From positions 6,513,001 to 6,577,000 of the forward strand of contig NZ_BAAAWU010000001.1 of NCBI RefSeq assembly GCF_039535235.1: a DNA stretch of 64,000 nt, read 5' to 3'. The stretch's first letter is position 1. Each line of letters begins with the position of its first letter. Source of the DNA: Streptomyces roseoviridis (lineage in GTDB: Bacteria > Actinomycetota > Actinomycetes > Streptomycetales > Streptomycetaceae). A program made the translations under genes and the position numbers. Below the pieces are notes generated by a model, which searched no databases, had not been told where the DNA came from, and saw only the letters and a program-made list of their open reading frames with translations. Positions 52,765 to 60,943 of this stretch are shown piece by piece.

Positions 52765-54211
52765 CGGCCCGGGGCGCCGTCTGCGGCACCGGGGCGGTGT
52801 CGTGCGGGAGGGCCGTCTCCCGTCCCGCGGTCCCGCTCGTGGCCGGCCGGCCGGTGAGGCGGGCGGTGATGACCAGGGTGCCTTCCTCGATCTGGTAGTC
52901 GAGGGGCAGGTTCAGCGCCCGCATGGCCGCCACCATGCCGGTGTTGGACGACTGGGTCACCGCGTAGACGCTGTCGCAGCCGGCCTCCTCGGCCAGCGCC
53001 ACCAGCCGGCCGAGGAGCTCGGAGCCGATGCCGCGCCGCTGCCAGTCGTCCTCCACCAGGAGGGCGACCTCGGTCTCGTCGCCGTCCCACAGCAGGTGGC
53101 CGAGGGCGACGACCCGCCCGGAGGCCGTCTGCACGGCGAGGGTGCGGCCGTAGCGGGGGCTGAGGAGATGGTCGAGATAGCGGTCGGCGTCGCCGACAGG
53201 ACCGTGGTAGCGCAGCCCCAGGGTGCGTGCCGAGCAGCGGTCGTGCATGGCGCGCGCGGCGGGCAGGTCGCGCTGGTCGGCGCGGCGCACGGTGATCTCG
53301 TTGCCTTCGGGCAGGGTGAGCACGTCCCGGCTGCGCGGGACGCGCGGGCCGAGGCGGGCGTCGAGCTCGACCAGCGCGCGGGCCCGGGCGAACTCGGTCG
53401 GCGTGAACGGAAGATACGGCCGCTCCACGACGATCGTGCCGCCGCCCGGGTCGCGCAGCCGCATCACCGTGTCCTCCAGGACGCCCTCCACCGGCGCGTG
53501 TTCGCCGGTGGGGCGGCCGGTCAGGGAGAGCGGCGGCACGGAGTGGATGGTGCACCGGCCGAGCAGCTGGCGCAGGGCGAGGGGCAGTTCGGCCGCGTCG
53601 AGCGCGGTACGGGTGGCGAGTCCCAGGACCCGGGTCGGGGTGTCGACGAGGTCGTGGGCGTCGGCCCGTTCGGTCCAGGTGTCGGTGCCGCCGGCCGCGG
53701 CGACGGCGCGGGTGAGCGTGGCGGTCTGCAGTCCGGCGGGGGCGCGCAGCAGGAACTCGTCGACCGTGCCGTCGGCGAGCGGATGGGTCTGCAGGGTCAG
53801 GATGTCGACGCCGTGGCGGGCGAGCACGGTGCACAGCGCGGCCAGGCTGCCCGGGGTGTCGCGGACCGTGGTCCGCATCCGCCACAGGGCCGTCCCGGCG
53901 GTGTCCCCCACGGGGGTGGGGTCCGCGCCGGGAACGACGGCCGGCGGCAGCGGGGAGCCCCCGCTGCCGCCGGGATCGTCGGCGGGCGGCGCATGACTGT
54001 GCCTCCGGGCCCACCAGGTGTGGAAGGCGGCGGTGGCCACCAGGGCGATCGCCGAGAACACCAGCAGGTAGGGGCCGTCGGGCCCCTTGGCGATGCTCTT
54101 GGCGACCGTGTCGGCCACCACCACGGCCGTGAACAGGGCGGCGAGCTCGATCAGGTCGTGCCGCCAGTGGTGGGCGCGGCGGGCGTTCTGCGTGGGCGTC
54201 ATATCGGTCAT
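52712..54211 (-). CDS. Membrane ACT-domain GNAT acetyltransferase (PatA-like)
   Basis: A 499-residue protein. Two hydrophobic segments (about 20-36 and 48-66) anchor it; an ACT domain follows at about 110-175 (RMRTTVRDTPGSLAALCTVL), then a linker and a GNAT domain at about 305-450 with the acetyl-CoA motif QRRGIGSE (391-398). Actinobacterial ACT-GNAT proteins are protein lysine acetyltransferases whose activity is tuned by amino acids. A predicted membrane anchor is less usual. It is tail-to-tail with a Cys/Met-metabolism enzyme, which would fit amino-acid control. ATG 54211 is used. Confidence 0.88.
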   Translation of the reverse strand: MTDMTPTQNARRAHHWRHDLIELAALFTAVVVADTVAKSIAKGPDGPYLLVFSAIALVATAAFHTWWARRHSHAPPADDPGGSGGSPLPPAVVPGADPTPVGDTAGTALWRMRTTVRDTPGSLAALCTVLARHGVDILTLQTHPLADGTVDEFLLRAPAGLQTATLTRAVAAAGGTDTWTERADAHDLVDTPTRVLGLATRTALDAAELPLALRQLLGRCTIHSVPPLSLTGRPTGEHAPVEGVLEDTVMRLRDPGGGTIVVERPYLPFTPTEFARARALVELDARLGPRVPRSRDVLTLPEGNEITVRRADQRDLPAARAMHDRCSARTLGLRYHGPVGDADRYLDHLLSPRYGRTLAVQTASGRVVALGHLLWDGDETEVALLVEDDWQRRGIGSELLGRLVALAEEAGCDSVYAVTQSSNTGMVAAMRALNLPLDYQIEEGTLVITARLTGRPATSGTAGRETALPHDTAPVPQTAPRAATPARPAPGAGPGRAPH

Positions 54212-54287
54212 GACCTCACTGTGACCCAGCGGTGTTGCGTGATCACGAACGCTTTGTGACTGATGGGTTAAGCGCCGTTCTGGGATC

Positions 54288-56963
54288 CTAGTGACCGATT
54301 TCGACCACTTCTGACGATGGTCGATCGGTGCCGTGTCCGAGTGCGGCCGACAGCCGCCGCGCCTGGACCACCAGCCGGGAGGAACCGGCCCGGGCCGCCG
54401 CCTCCGACAGACCCGGTACCTCCCCCGACCCGCCGGACCGCTCCACGCACTCGGCGGCCACCGCCACCAGCTCACCCGCGCCGCGCGGCGGCTGCCGTGC
54501 CGTCAGCAGGCACGGCAGCAGTCCCGCGAGCACCGCCCACACCGTCGCGTACGCCCCGGCCGAGGCCGCCGTACGCGCCGCGTCCGCCAGCCGGTTGGGC
54601 TTGACCGTCCCCTCCGCCACCAGCTCCGCAAGCCGCGCCGCCAGCAGTGCCGGATCCAGGTCACCCCGGGAGGCGAGCACGAGCAGCGCGTCCACGGCCG
54701 TCAGCCGGTCCTCCACGTGCCGGCAGCCCAGCCCCACGGCGAGCGCGAGATGGACGGCCGGCCCGGCCGGCCCGTCCGCCTCGGCCAGCGCCGTGAGTCC
54801 CCAGGCCGCTTCCCGCTCGTCCCGCTCCGCCTCGCCGGCCAGCGACGGCAGCAGCCAGGCGGCCAGCGTCTCCCGGTCGTCCGGCAGCACCCCCGGCCAC
54901 AGCGGCCGCAGACCCGACCAGTGGTACCGGCCGCAGCCGTGCACCGTCTCCTCCGGCGACCCGCCCAGCCACTGGAACGCCGGCGGGAACTCCTCCTTGA
55001 TCAACCGGCGCTCCCGCACCGCGACGACCAGGCGCTCCGCCAGCCACCACCTGCCCGACCGGACGTCCCGTCCCCGCTCCAGGAAGCGCACCCCCGGCGC
55101 GAGCGAGACGTCCGCCGTCAGCCAGTCCGCGAGCCGCGCCCCCGCCCGGGTGCCCAGGGCCGCCGCCTCCGCGGCCGCACGGGCGGCCGACGCGTCCGCC
55201 TTGCGCACCCGCAGCAGCGCCTGCACGAGGTCCACCGGCAGCGGCTCGACCCCGGCGTCCCGATAGGCCCGCAGCCGCTCCACCAGCACCGGCGGGTCGA
55301 TCGCGCCGGTGTGCCGGGTCGGCGCGGCGAGCAGGAACGGAACCGGGCCCCCCGTCGCGACCAGCCAGGCCGCCTCCCACACACGGGCGTCGACGACCCT
55401 GGTCAGAGCCTTGTGCGCACAGGACGGCGCACCGGTCCGCCGACGGGCGAGGTCGAGCGCCGACGCCCGCACCGCGCTGAGCAGCGCGGCCAGCACGGTG
55501 AAGATGCCGTCCGACCCCTCGGAGACATGGTCCCGGCGCTCCAGCCAGTACGCCCCCGCGAACGCCTCCCGCACCGCCGTCGCCAGCGCCTCCCGGTCCC
55601 GGTGCGCGTGCCGTACGACACCGTCCAAGGCCCGTTCGAAGTCCTCGACGGACCCGTAAGGGTGCCGCGCCAGCGCGACCAGCTCCTCCACCAGCTCGGC
55701 GACCGTCGCCGCCGCCGGTGCCACCGGGCGCAGCTCCGGCACCGGAGGCAGCACCTCCTCGTACGGCCGGGCGTCGACGGCCGCGGACGTGCCGAACACC
55801 TCCACCGCGGCCGCCCGGTGCACCGGGCTCAACAGCTCGGCCGCACCCGCCAGTTCCTCGCGCACCCGCGCGTCGGTCACAGCGGACAGATGCCGGCCCA
55901 CCAGCTTCAGGGCCCGCTCCTGGATCACCGTGTCCTCGTGCCCGAAGGCGTCCGTCACCACCGGCAGCAGTTCCTCCGCCGCCCCCGGATCACGCCGCAG
56001 CACCTTCCCCAGCAGCGTCACCTGCGCCCGCACCAGCTTCTTCTCCGTGCGGAACAGCACCGAGCCGGACATCTCCGCCAGGTCCCGGACCGCGAGACCT
56101 CCGTCCAGTGCCAGCTCCGCCAGGACCTCCTGCGCGTACCCGGCCACCGGCGAGGGCGCGTCGGCCACCATGCCGAGCCAGTCGGGAACCCGCCCCCGTC
56201 GCTCCCCGTCCGTCGTGCCCAGCGCCTGCAGCAGGGCCAGCGGGAAGCGCAGGTCCCGAGCACGCCCGCCGCGCAGCAGCCGGGTCACACAGCCGTCGAC
56301 CAGCACCGTGCGGTCCAGGACCCCTTCCCCGGCGAGGGCGGCGAGCGCCGTCGGCCAGTGGTACGAGGTGTCGGTGCCGCCGGCCCGCCAGGTGAGGGCG
56401 TCCGGGATCTCGGCCAGATCGAGCAGCCGGGGCGCGAGGACCGGCGTCTGCGGGTCGCTCCGCACGCTGTCGAGGAGGGTCCGTCGCCGCACGGCCCGGG
56501 TCCAGCCGCGGACGTAGCCCTCGGTCGCCGGAGTGGGGCATCCGCTCAGCTGCACCAGACCGTGGACCAGGGCGTACTCGTCCTCCGCCACGGCGGGCCG
56601 CTCGGCGAGCCGCCGGGCCACCTCCGTGAGCCACGCCGGGTCGCGCTCCGCGAGCACTCCGAGCAGCGCCCCGCCGCGGTCCTGCCAGTCCCGCAGATCG
56701 CGGCCGCCGATCCAGTCGGCGGCCGCCGCCGCGCCCGTGTGACAGCCGGCGCCCGCGAGCCGCAGGGCGCACCGCACCCGGGTCCGCTCCTCCCACCGCT
56801 TCCAGTCCCAGCCGCGGACCTCCTTGCGCAGCCGCTTCAGCTCCGGCAGCGCCGCCTTGCGCCCGGCCGCGTCCAGCTGCCGGAGCAGGCCGGGGACGTC
56901 CCCGTACCGCCCCTGCCGGACCGCGTCGAGGAACTGCTCCACCCGCGCATCGCCTCCCGTCAT
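54288..56963 (-). CDS. DUF6493 family protein
   Basis: An 891-residue soluble protein built of helical, HEAT-like repeats. WDWKRWEERTRVRCALRLAG near the start and IPDALTWRAGGTDTSYHWPT are recognisable of DUF6493, a large actinobacterial family encoded next to SWIM zinc-finger genes. Its start overlaps the SWIM gene's stop (ATGA at 56960-56963), so the two are made together. The function is not known. Partner genes such as a MoxR ATPase or VWA protein, which accompany related operons, are absent here. Confidence 0.85.
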   Translation of the reverse strand: MTGGDARVEQFLDAVRQGRYGDVPGLLRQLDAAGRKAALPELKRLRKEVRGWDWKRWEERTRVRCALRLAGAGCHTGAAAAADWIGGRDLRDWQDRGGALLGVLAERDPAWLTEVARRLAERPAVAEDEYALVHGLVQLSGCPTPATEGYVRGWTRAVRRRTLLDSVRSDPQTPVLAPRLLDLAEIPDALTWRAGGTDTSYHWPTALAALAGEGVLDRTVLVDGCVTRLLRGGRARDLRFPLALLQALGTTDGERRGRVPDWLGMVADAPSPVAGYAQEVLAELALDGGLAVRDLAEMSGSVLFRTEKKLVRAQVTLLGKVLRRDPGAAEELLPVVTDAFGHEDTVIQERALKLVGRHLSAVTDARVREELAGAAELLSPVHRAAAVEVFGTSAAVDARPYEEVLPPVPELRPVAPAAATVAELVEELVALARHPYGSVEDFERALDGVVRHAHRDREALATAVREAFAGAYWLERRDHVSEGSDGIFTVLAALLSAVRASALDLARRRTGAPSCAHKALTRVVDARVWEAAWLVATGGPVPFLLAAPTRHTGAIDPPVLVERLRAYRDAGVEPLPVDLVQALLRVRKADASAARAAAEAAALGTRAGARLADWLTADVSLAPGVRFLERGRDVRSGRWWLAERLVVAVRERRLIKEEFPPAFQWLGGSPEETVHGCGRYHWSGLRPLWPGVLPDDRETLAAWLLPSLAGEAERDEREAAWGLTALAEADGPAGPAVHLALAVGLGCRHVEDRLTAVDALLVLASRGDLDPALLAARLAELVAEGTVKPNRLADAARTAASAGAYATVWAVLAGLLPCLLTARQPPRGAGELVAVAAECVERSGGSGEVPGLSEAAARAGSSRLVVQARRLSAALGHGTDRPSSEVVEIGH

Positions 56964-58342
56964 CGGGCACCCCCCGCCACCGTCTCGACCGTCGCGCCGC
57001 GCCGGGCGATGCGCACCGCCAGCGCGTGCTTGCACGGGCCCCGTCGGCCCCGGTACTCCGCCCACCACACGCACGTGCAGCTCAGCCGCCCGTCCGCCGA
57101 CTCCCGCACCTGGTAGCGCCGTTCCCCGGACCGCACCGAGGCGAGCGTCCCGTCCAAGGCGACCGCGCCCTCCGCGAGCAGCGCCCGGGCCGCGACCAGG
57201 CGTGGGTTGTGCCGCTCGGCGCGGTCCGCGTCATAGGGCAGCTCGCGGTGGAAGTAGGCCGCCTCCGCCACGTCGTACCCCACCCGGCCGGCCGTGCCGA
57301 GCCGGGTCAGCGCCGCCCGCACCCGCGCCACGGACAGGCCGGACCGCGCGGCCAGGTCGCCGAGGTCGATCCGCGGCTCCCAGGCGAGCAGCACCGACAC
57401 CAGCTCCGCGTCCTGCGCCGCCTCCCCGGTGGCCAGCGCCTCCAGGACGCCGCCCTCGCCGGAGAAACCGCGCGCGGGGTCCGGCGACAGGGTCAGCGTG
57501 AGCCGCATCCCGGGCAGCTCCACCTCCCAGGCGCTCGGCGCCGGCCCGCCGTCCGGCACCGGCCCGTACACCCTCAGGGCCGACGCGTGCCGCAGCACCC
57601 GCTCCAGTGCCACCAGCCGGTCGGGCCCCGCGAGGCACACCGAGCCCGCCACCGGCCGCGTGGTCGGCCGCAGCGTCCGGCCGGACGGCACCACCCACAT
57701 CGGACCCAGGCCCCGTGCCCGCGTGCGCGGCAGCGACCGCAGGAACCGGACCGCCTCCGGGCCCGGCAGCTCCGCGCGCAGGTCGAAACCGGCGGACGAG
57801 ACCTGGGCCTCGGCGAAGCCGCGCAGCCAGCGCTCGGGCAGCGGCACCTTCTTCTCCACGACCGGTCCGTCGAGCGTGGTCACCGCCAGTTCCTCGGGCC
57901 CGACCCGCAGATGCAGCGGATCGTCGCCCGTCAGCCGGGACAGTGCCTCCCGCAGCGGGTTGTTGACGTCCACGTTGGTCGTCCCGTGCCCCGTCCGGGC
58001 GCCGTCGAGCCCGGCACTCAGCACGTCCAGACGCGCGTACACCCCGCCGCAGCCCGAGAAGGACTCGAAGCGCAGCCGGTCGCCGTTCCCGGTCACCACC
58101 GGATCCAGCGAACCGGGCCGCATGCGCTGGTGGTAGCGGGCCGCCGCCACGTCGGCCACGGCCAGCAGCCCGCGCGCGGCGATCTGCGGCGAGGTCAGGA
58201 AACCGGAGAAGAACCGGGGACGGGCCTCGGCGCCGGACGGCGTGAGACCCCCGGACGTCTCCAGACCGAGCAGCCGTCCGGAGCCCGCGGGCTCCAGCGC
58301 GGAAGGGCGTGCGTAGGCGAGCGCCTGTACGGATCGCGTCAT
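56960..58342 (-). CDS. SWIM zinc finger protein
   Basis: A 460-residue protein ending in a SWIM zinc finger: CTC (Cys422, Cys424) then CKH (Cys437, His439) in the order CxC-x12-CxH. The N-terminal 400 residues contain SVQALAYARPSALEPAGSGR and a winged-helix-like segment near 350-380. SWIM domains bind nucleic acid or protein. It is the first gene of the pair with DUF6493. ATG 58342 is used; an upstream in-frame ATG at 58426 is less likely. Confidence 0.9.
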   Translation of the reverse strand: MTRSVQALAYARPSALEPAGSGRLLGLETSGGLTPSGAEARPRFFSGFLTSPQIAARGLLAVADVAAARYHQRMRPGSLDPVVTGNGDRLRFESFSGCGGVYARLDVLSAGLDGARTGHGTTNVDVNNPLREALSRLTGDDPLHLRVGPEELAVTTLDGPVVEKKVPLPERWLRGFAEAQVSSAGFDLRAELPGPEAVRFLRSLPRTRARGLGPMWVVPSGRTLRPTTRPVAGSVCLAGPDRLVALERVLRHASALRVYGPVPDGGPAPSAWEVELPGMRLTLTLSPDPARGFSGEGGVLEALATGEAAQDAELVSVLLAWEPRIDLGDLAARSGLSVARVRAALTRLGTAGRVGYDVAEAAYFHRELPYDADRAERHNPRLVAARALLAEGAVALDGTLASVRSGERRYQVRESADGRLSCTCVWWAEYRGRRGPCKHALAVRIARRGATVETVAGGAR

Positions 58343-58436
58343 GGAAACGACCGTAGGACCCGGCACTGACAACGGGCCGCGCACGCCCTCCCGGCGCCCT
58401 CCCGGACCGCCCTGACGAGGCGTCACGCGCCGCCCG

Positions 58437-60047
58437 TCACTGCCCGACGCGGCCCGGCTGGAGGACCTTGCTGAACAGCACCGTGCCCCCCTCGGCCCGC
58501 AGCCGGACCGTCAGTTCCCCGCTGTCGCCGTCGATGTCGACCTCGCCGAAGTACTGCGGGCTCTCCATCGGCGACACGTTGGCCCGCTCCGGTGCCCGCA
58601 CGAAGACCCGCTCCGGGCCGAAGGTGCCGTCCAGCCGGCTGGCCGGGAAACCGCCCGCCGCCAGCGGCCCCGACACGAACTCCCAGAAGGGCGCGAAGTC
58701 CTGGAAGGCGGCGCGCTCCGGCGCGTAGTGCTGCGCCGAGGTGTGGTGGACGTCGGCGGTGAGCCACAGGGTGCCGGTGATCCGCCGGTGCTTGACGAAC
58801 CGCAGCAGCTCGGCGATCTGCAGCTCGCGGCCGAGCGGTGCCCCCGGATCACCCTGCGCGATCGCCTCGAAGTCCGTCGACCCGTCCGGCACCACGAGCC
58901 CCAGCGGCAGGTCCGCGGCGAGCGCCTTCCACACCGCGCGCGACCGGGCCAGCTCCCGCTTCAGCCACTCCAACTGCTCGGCGCCCAGGATGCCGGTGCC
59001 GTCGTCGGCCTGCCGGCCCGGCGAGTTGGCGTTCCGGTACGCGCGCATGTCCAGCACGAAGACGTCCAGCAGCGGCCCGTAGCGCACCACGCGGTGCAGC
59101 CGGCCCTCGGTCCGGGTGCCGTCACCGCGCGCGTGCAGCGTGGACACCGGGACGTACTCGGCGAAGGCGCGCGAGGCGCGGGCCGCCAGGACGTCCACGT
59201 CCTTCTCGGTGTAGCGCGGATCGTCGAGGATCTGCCCCGGATACCAGTTGTTGCGGACCTCGTGGTCGTCCCACTGCACGATCGACGGCACCTGGGCGTT
59301 GAAGGCGCGCACGTTGTGGTCGAGCAGGTTGTAGCGGAAGTTGCCGCGGTACTCGTCCAGCGTCTCGGCCACCTTGGACTTCTCCGGCGTGGTGACGTTC
59401 CGCCAGACGCGGCCGTCCGGCAGCGTCACGCTGGGCTGGAGGACGCCGTCCGCGTAGACGGTGTCGCCGCTGCACAGGAAGAAGTCGGGGTCGAGCCGGC
59501 GCATCTCCTCGTACGCGCGGAAGCCGCCGATGTCCGGGTTGATGCCCCAGCCCTGCCCGGCGATGTCGCCGGACCACAGGAACCGCACGCCGTCCCGCCG
59601 CCGGGCGGGCGCCGTGCGGAACGTGCCGGTGACCGGCTCGCCGGTACGGCGCGGGTCGTCCGGATCGGACAGCGTGACCCGGTAGTGGACCTGCTCGCCG
59701 GGCGGCAGCCCGCGCAGCGCGGTGGTGCCGGTGAAGTCCGTTCCGGGCCCGAGGAGCGGACCGTGGTGGCGGCGGACCCGGCGAAACGTTTCGCTCGACG
59801 AGGTCTCCACGACCATCCGGGCCGGCCGGTCCGAGCGGACCCACACCAGGCCCGAGTGCGCGGTGACGTCGCCGGTCTGCACGCCCCAGGCGGCCGTCGG
59901 CCGCCCCGAGAGCGCGAACGCCGGACCGGCGGACGCCGAGCCGGCGAAGGCGCCCCCGCCGGCCGCGAGGGCGGCGGCGGGCACGGCGAGCGAACCGCGC
60001 AGCAGGGTACGGCGGGCGGGAGCGGGACCGGCGGTGGACGAGGACAT
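58437..60047 (-). CDS. phoD: Alkaline phosphatase D family protein (Tat-exported)
   Basis: A 536-residue PhoD-type metallophosphoesterase. A twin-arginine signal (ARRTLLRGSLAVPAAALAAG) is followed by the Ig-like N-terminal domain, and the catalytic domain has SGDIAGQG, SGDTVYADG, WDDHEVRNN and LTADVHHTS, which hold the Fe3+/Ca2+ site. It hydrolyses phosphomonoesters and diesters outside the cell to release phosphate. ATG 60047 follows a GGAGG site contained in a 12-bp palindrome. I saw no clear PHO-box pair. Its upstream gap is full of short tandem repeats. Confidence 0.93.
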   Translation of the reverse strand: MSSSTAGPAPARRTLLRGSLAVPAAALAAGGGAFAGSASAGPAFALSGRPTAAWGVQTGDVTAHSGLVWVRSDRPARMVVETSSSETFRRVRRHHGPLLGPGTDFTGTTALRGLPPGEQVHYRVTLSDPDDPRRTGEPVTGTFRTAPARRRDGVRFLWSGDIAGQGWGINPDIGGFRAYEEMRRLDPDFFLCSGDTVYADGVLQPSVTLPDGRVWRNVTTPEKSKVAETLDEYRGNFRYNLLDHNVRAFNAQVPSIVQWDDHEVRNNWYPGQILDDPRYTEKDVDVLAARASRAFAEYVPVSTLHARGDGTRTEGRLHRVVRYGPLLDVFVLDMRAYRNANSPGRQADDGTGILGAEQLEWLKRELARSRAVWKALAADLPLGLVVPDGSTDFEAIAQGDPGAPLGRELQIAELLRFVKHRRITGTLWLTADVHHTSAQHYAPERAAFQDFAPFWEFVSGPLAAGGFPASRLDGTFGPERVFVRAPERANVSPMESPQYFGEVDIDGDSGELTVRLRAEGGTVLFSKVLQPGRVGQ

Positions 60048-60059
60048 GGAGGCGCCTCC
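60048..60059. promoter_or_regulatory. Perfect palindrome containing the phoD ribosome-binding site
   Basis: GGAGGCGCCTCC directly abuts the start codon. On the minus strand the left arm is the GGAGG ribosome-binding site, with 7 nt to ATG. A local stem of four to five pairs could mask it, or a protein could bind the dyad. Confidence 0.5.
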
Positions 60060-60160
60060 AAGGCGTGGGCGGGGCGGGACCGACCCATGCCTAGCGCCCG
60101 GGAGAGGCGGGGAACCGAACCCCGCGTGAACAACGGCCCGGCCCGGCGCCGAAGCCGCGC

Positions 60161-60232
60161 CGACGGATGCCGTGTCGCCCATGTCGACGGATGCCGTGTC
60201 GCCCGCGCTGACGGATGCCATGTCGCTCCGTG
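60161..60232. repeat. 24-bp tandem repeat, three copies
   Basis: Units start at 60161, 60185 and 60209 (CGACGGATGC CGTGTCGCCC plus four bases; the third is diverged). They lie about 115 bp upstream of phoD and have no recognised role. Confidence 0.8.
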
Positions 60233-60280
60233 ACCCGGCACCCCGTGACGCCGTGCCCCGTGCCACGTGGCCCCGTGCCC

Positions 60281-60424
60281 GTGACCCGGCGCTCCGGCCC
60301 CCGTGCCACGTGACGCCGTGCCCGTGACCCGGCGCTCCGGCCCCCGTGCCACGTGACGCCGTGCACGTGACCGGCGCTCCGGCCCCCGTGCCACGGGACG
60401 CCGTGCACGTGACCGGCGCTCCGT
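60281..60424. repeat. 43-bp tandem repeat, about 3.3 copies
   Basis: Units start at 60281, 60324, 60367 (42 bp) and 60409 (partial), each containing GTGACCCGGCGCTCCGGCC then CCCGTGCCACGTGACGCCGT. The palindrome CACGTG recurs in and between the units. They fill the 430-bp gap upstream of phoD together with the 24-bp array. No gene is present in this gap. Confidence 0.88.
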
Positions 60425-60477
60425 ACGTAGCGCCGCATACTCTCGCGCCGCGCACTCCCCGTACGCCTACGCCCCGC

Positions 60478-60862
60478 CTACGTCTGCGGCTCCGCCTCCG
60501 CGACCAGGCGCACCCCCAGGGCGATGTCCGCCGGCGGCAGGTGCGCGTAGCCGATCACCAGGCGGACCGCGCCGTCGCCGGGGCGGGCCGTGCCGTAGTC
60601 CTCCAGCGGGTGCAGCGCCACGCCCGCGGCCAGGGCGCGCTCCAGGAAGCGGGCCGTGGGGCCGTGTTCGGCCGGCACGCGCGCGATGACGTGGAGTCCG
60701 GCGGCGATGCCGCTCACCTCCGTGCCGGGGAAGTGCCGCTCCAGGGCCGCCACCAGGGCGTCCCGGCGTTCCCGGTAGGCGCGTTGACAGCGGCGCAGCT
60801 GCCGGTCGTAGCCGCCGCTCGTCGCCCCGACCGCCCCCGGCCTTCCCGTCGCCGTCGGCGCG
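60478..60862 (-). pseudogene. 3' fragment of a MocR-type (GntR-aminotransferase) regulator
   Basis: A minus-strand frame encodes GGYDRQLRRCQRAYRERRDA followed by LVAALERHFPGTEVSGIAAG and VALHPLEDYGTA, then LVIGYAHLPPADIALGVRLV. This is the C-terminal part of the fold-type I aminotransferase domain of MocR/PdxR regulators. The helix-turn-helix, linker and PLP-lysine region (about 330 residues) are missing. The frame runs open into the promoter of the EamA gene, so a deletion probably joined the 3' end to the intergenic region. Confidence 0.85.
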
Positions 60863-60874
60863 GACCACGGCTCC

Positions 60875-60907
60875 AAGTGGTCCCCGATGCCGCCCCGCAA
60901 GTGGACC
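60875..60907. promoter_or_regulatory. Direct-repeat site upstream of the EamA gene
   Basis: AAGTGGTCC at 60875-60883 and AAGTGGACC at 60899-60907 form a direct repeat 24 bp apart; an inverted copy (GGACCAC) lies at about 60862. MocR-type regulators typically bind such direct repeats in front of divergent transporter genes. It survives although the regulator gene is truncated. Confidence 0.6.
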
Positions 60908-60943
60908 TCAAAAGAAGGCGGTCCGGTTCCTAGCGTCGGGGGC

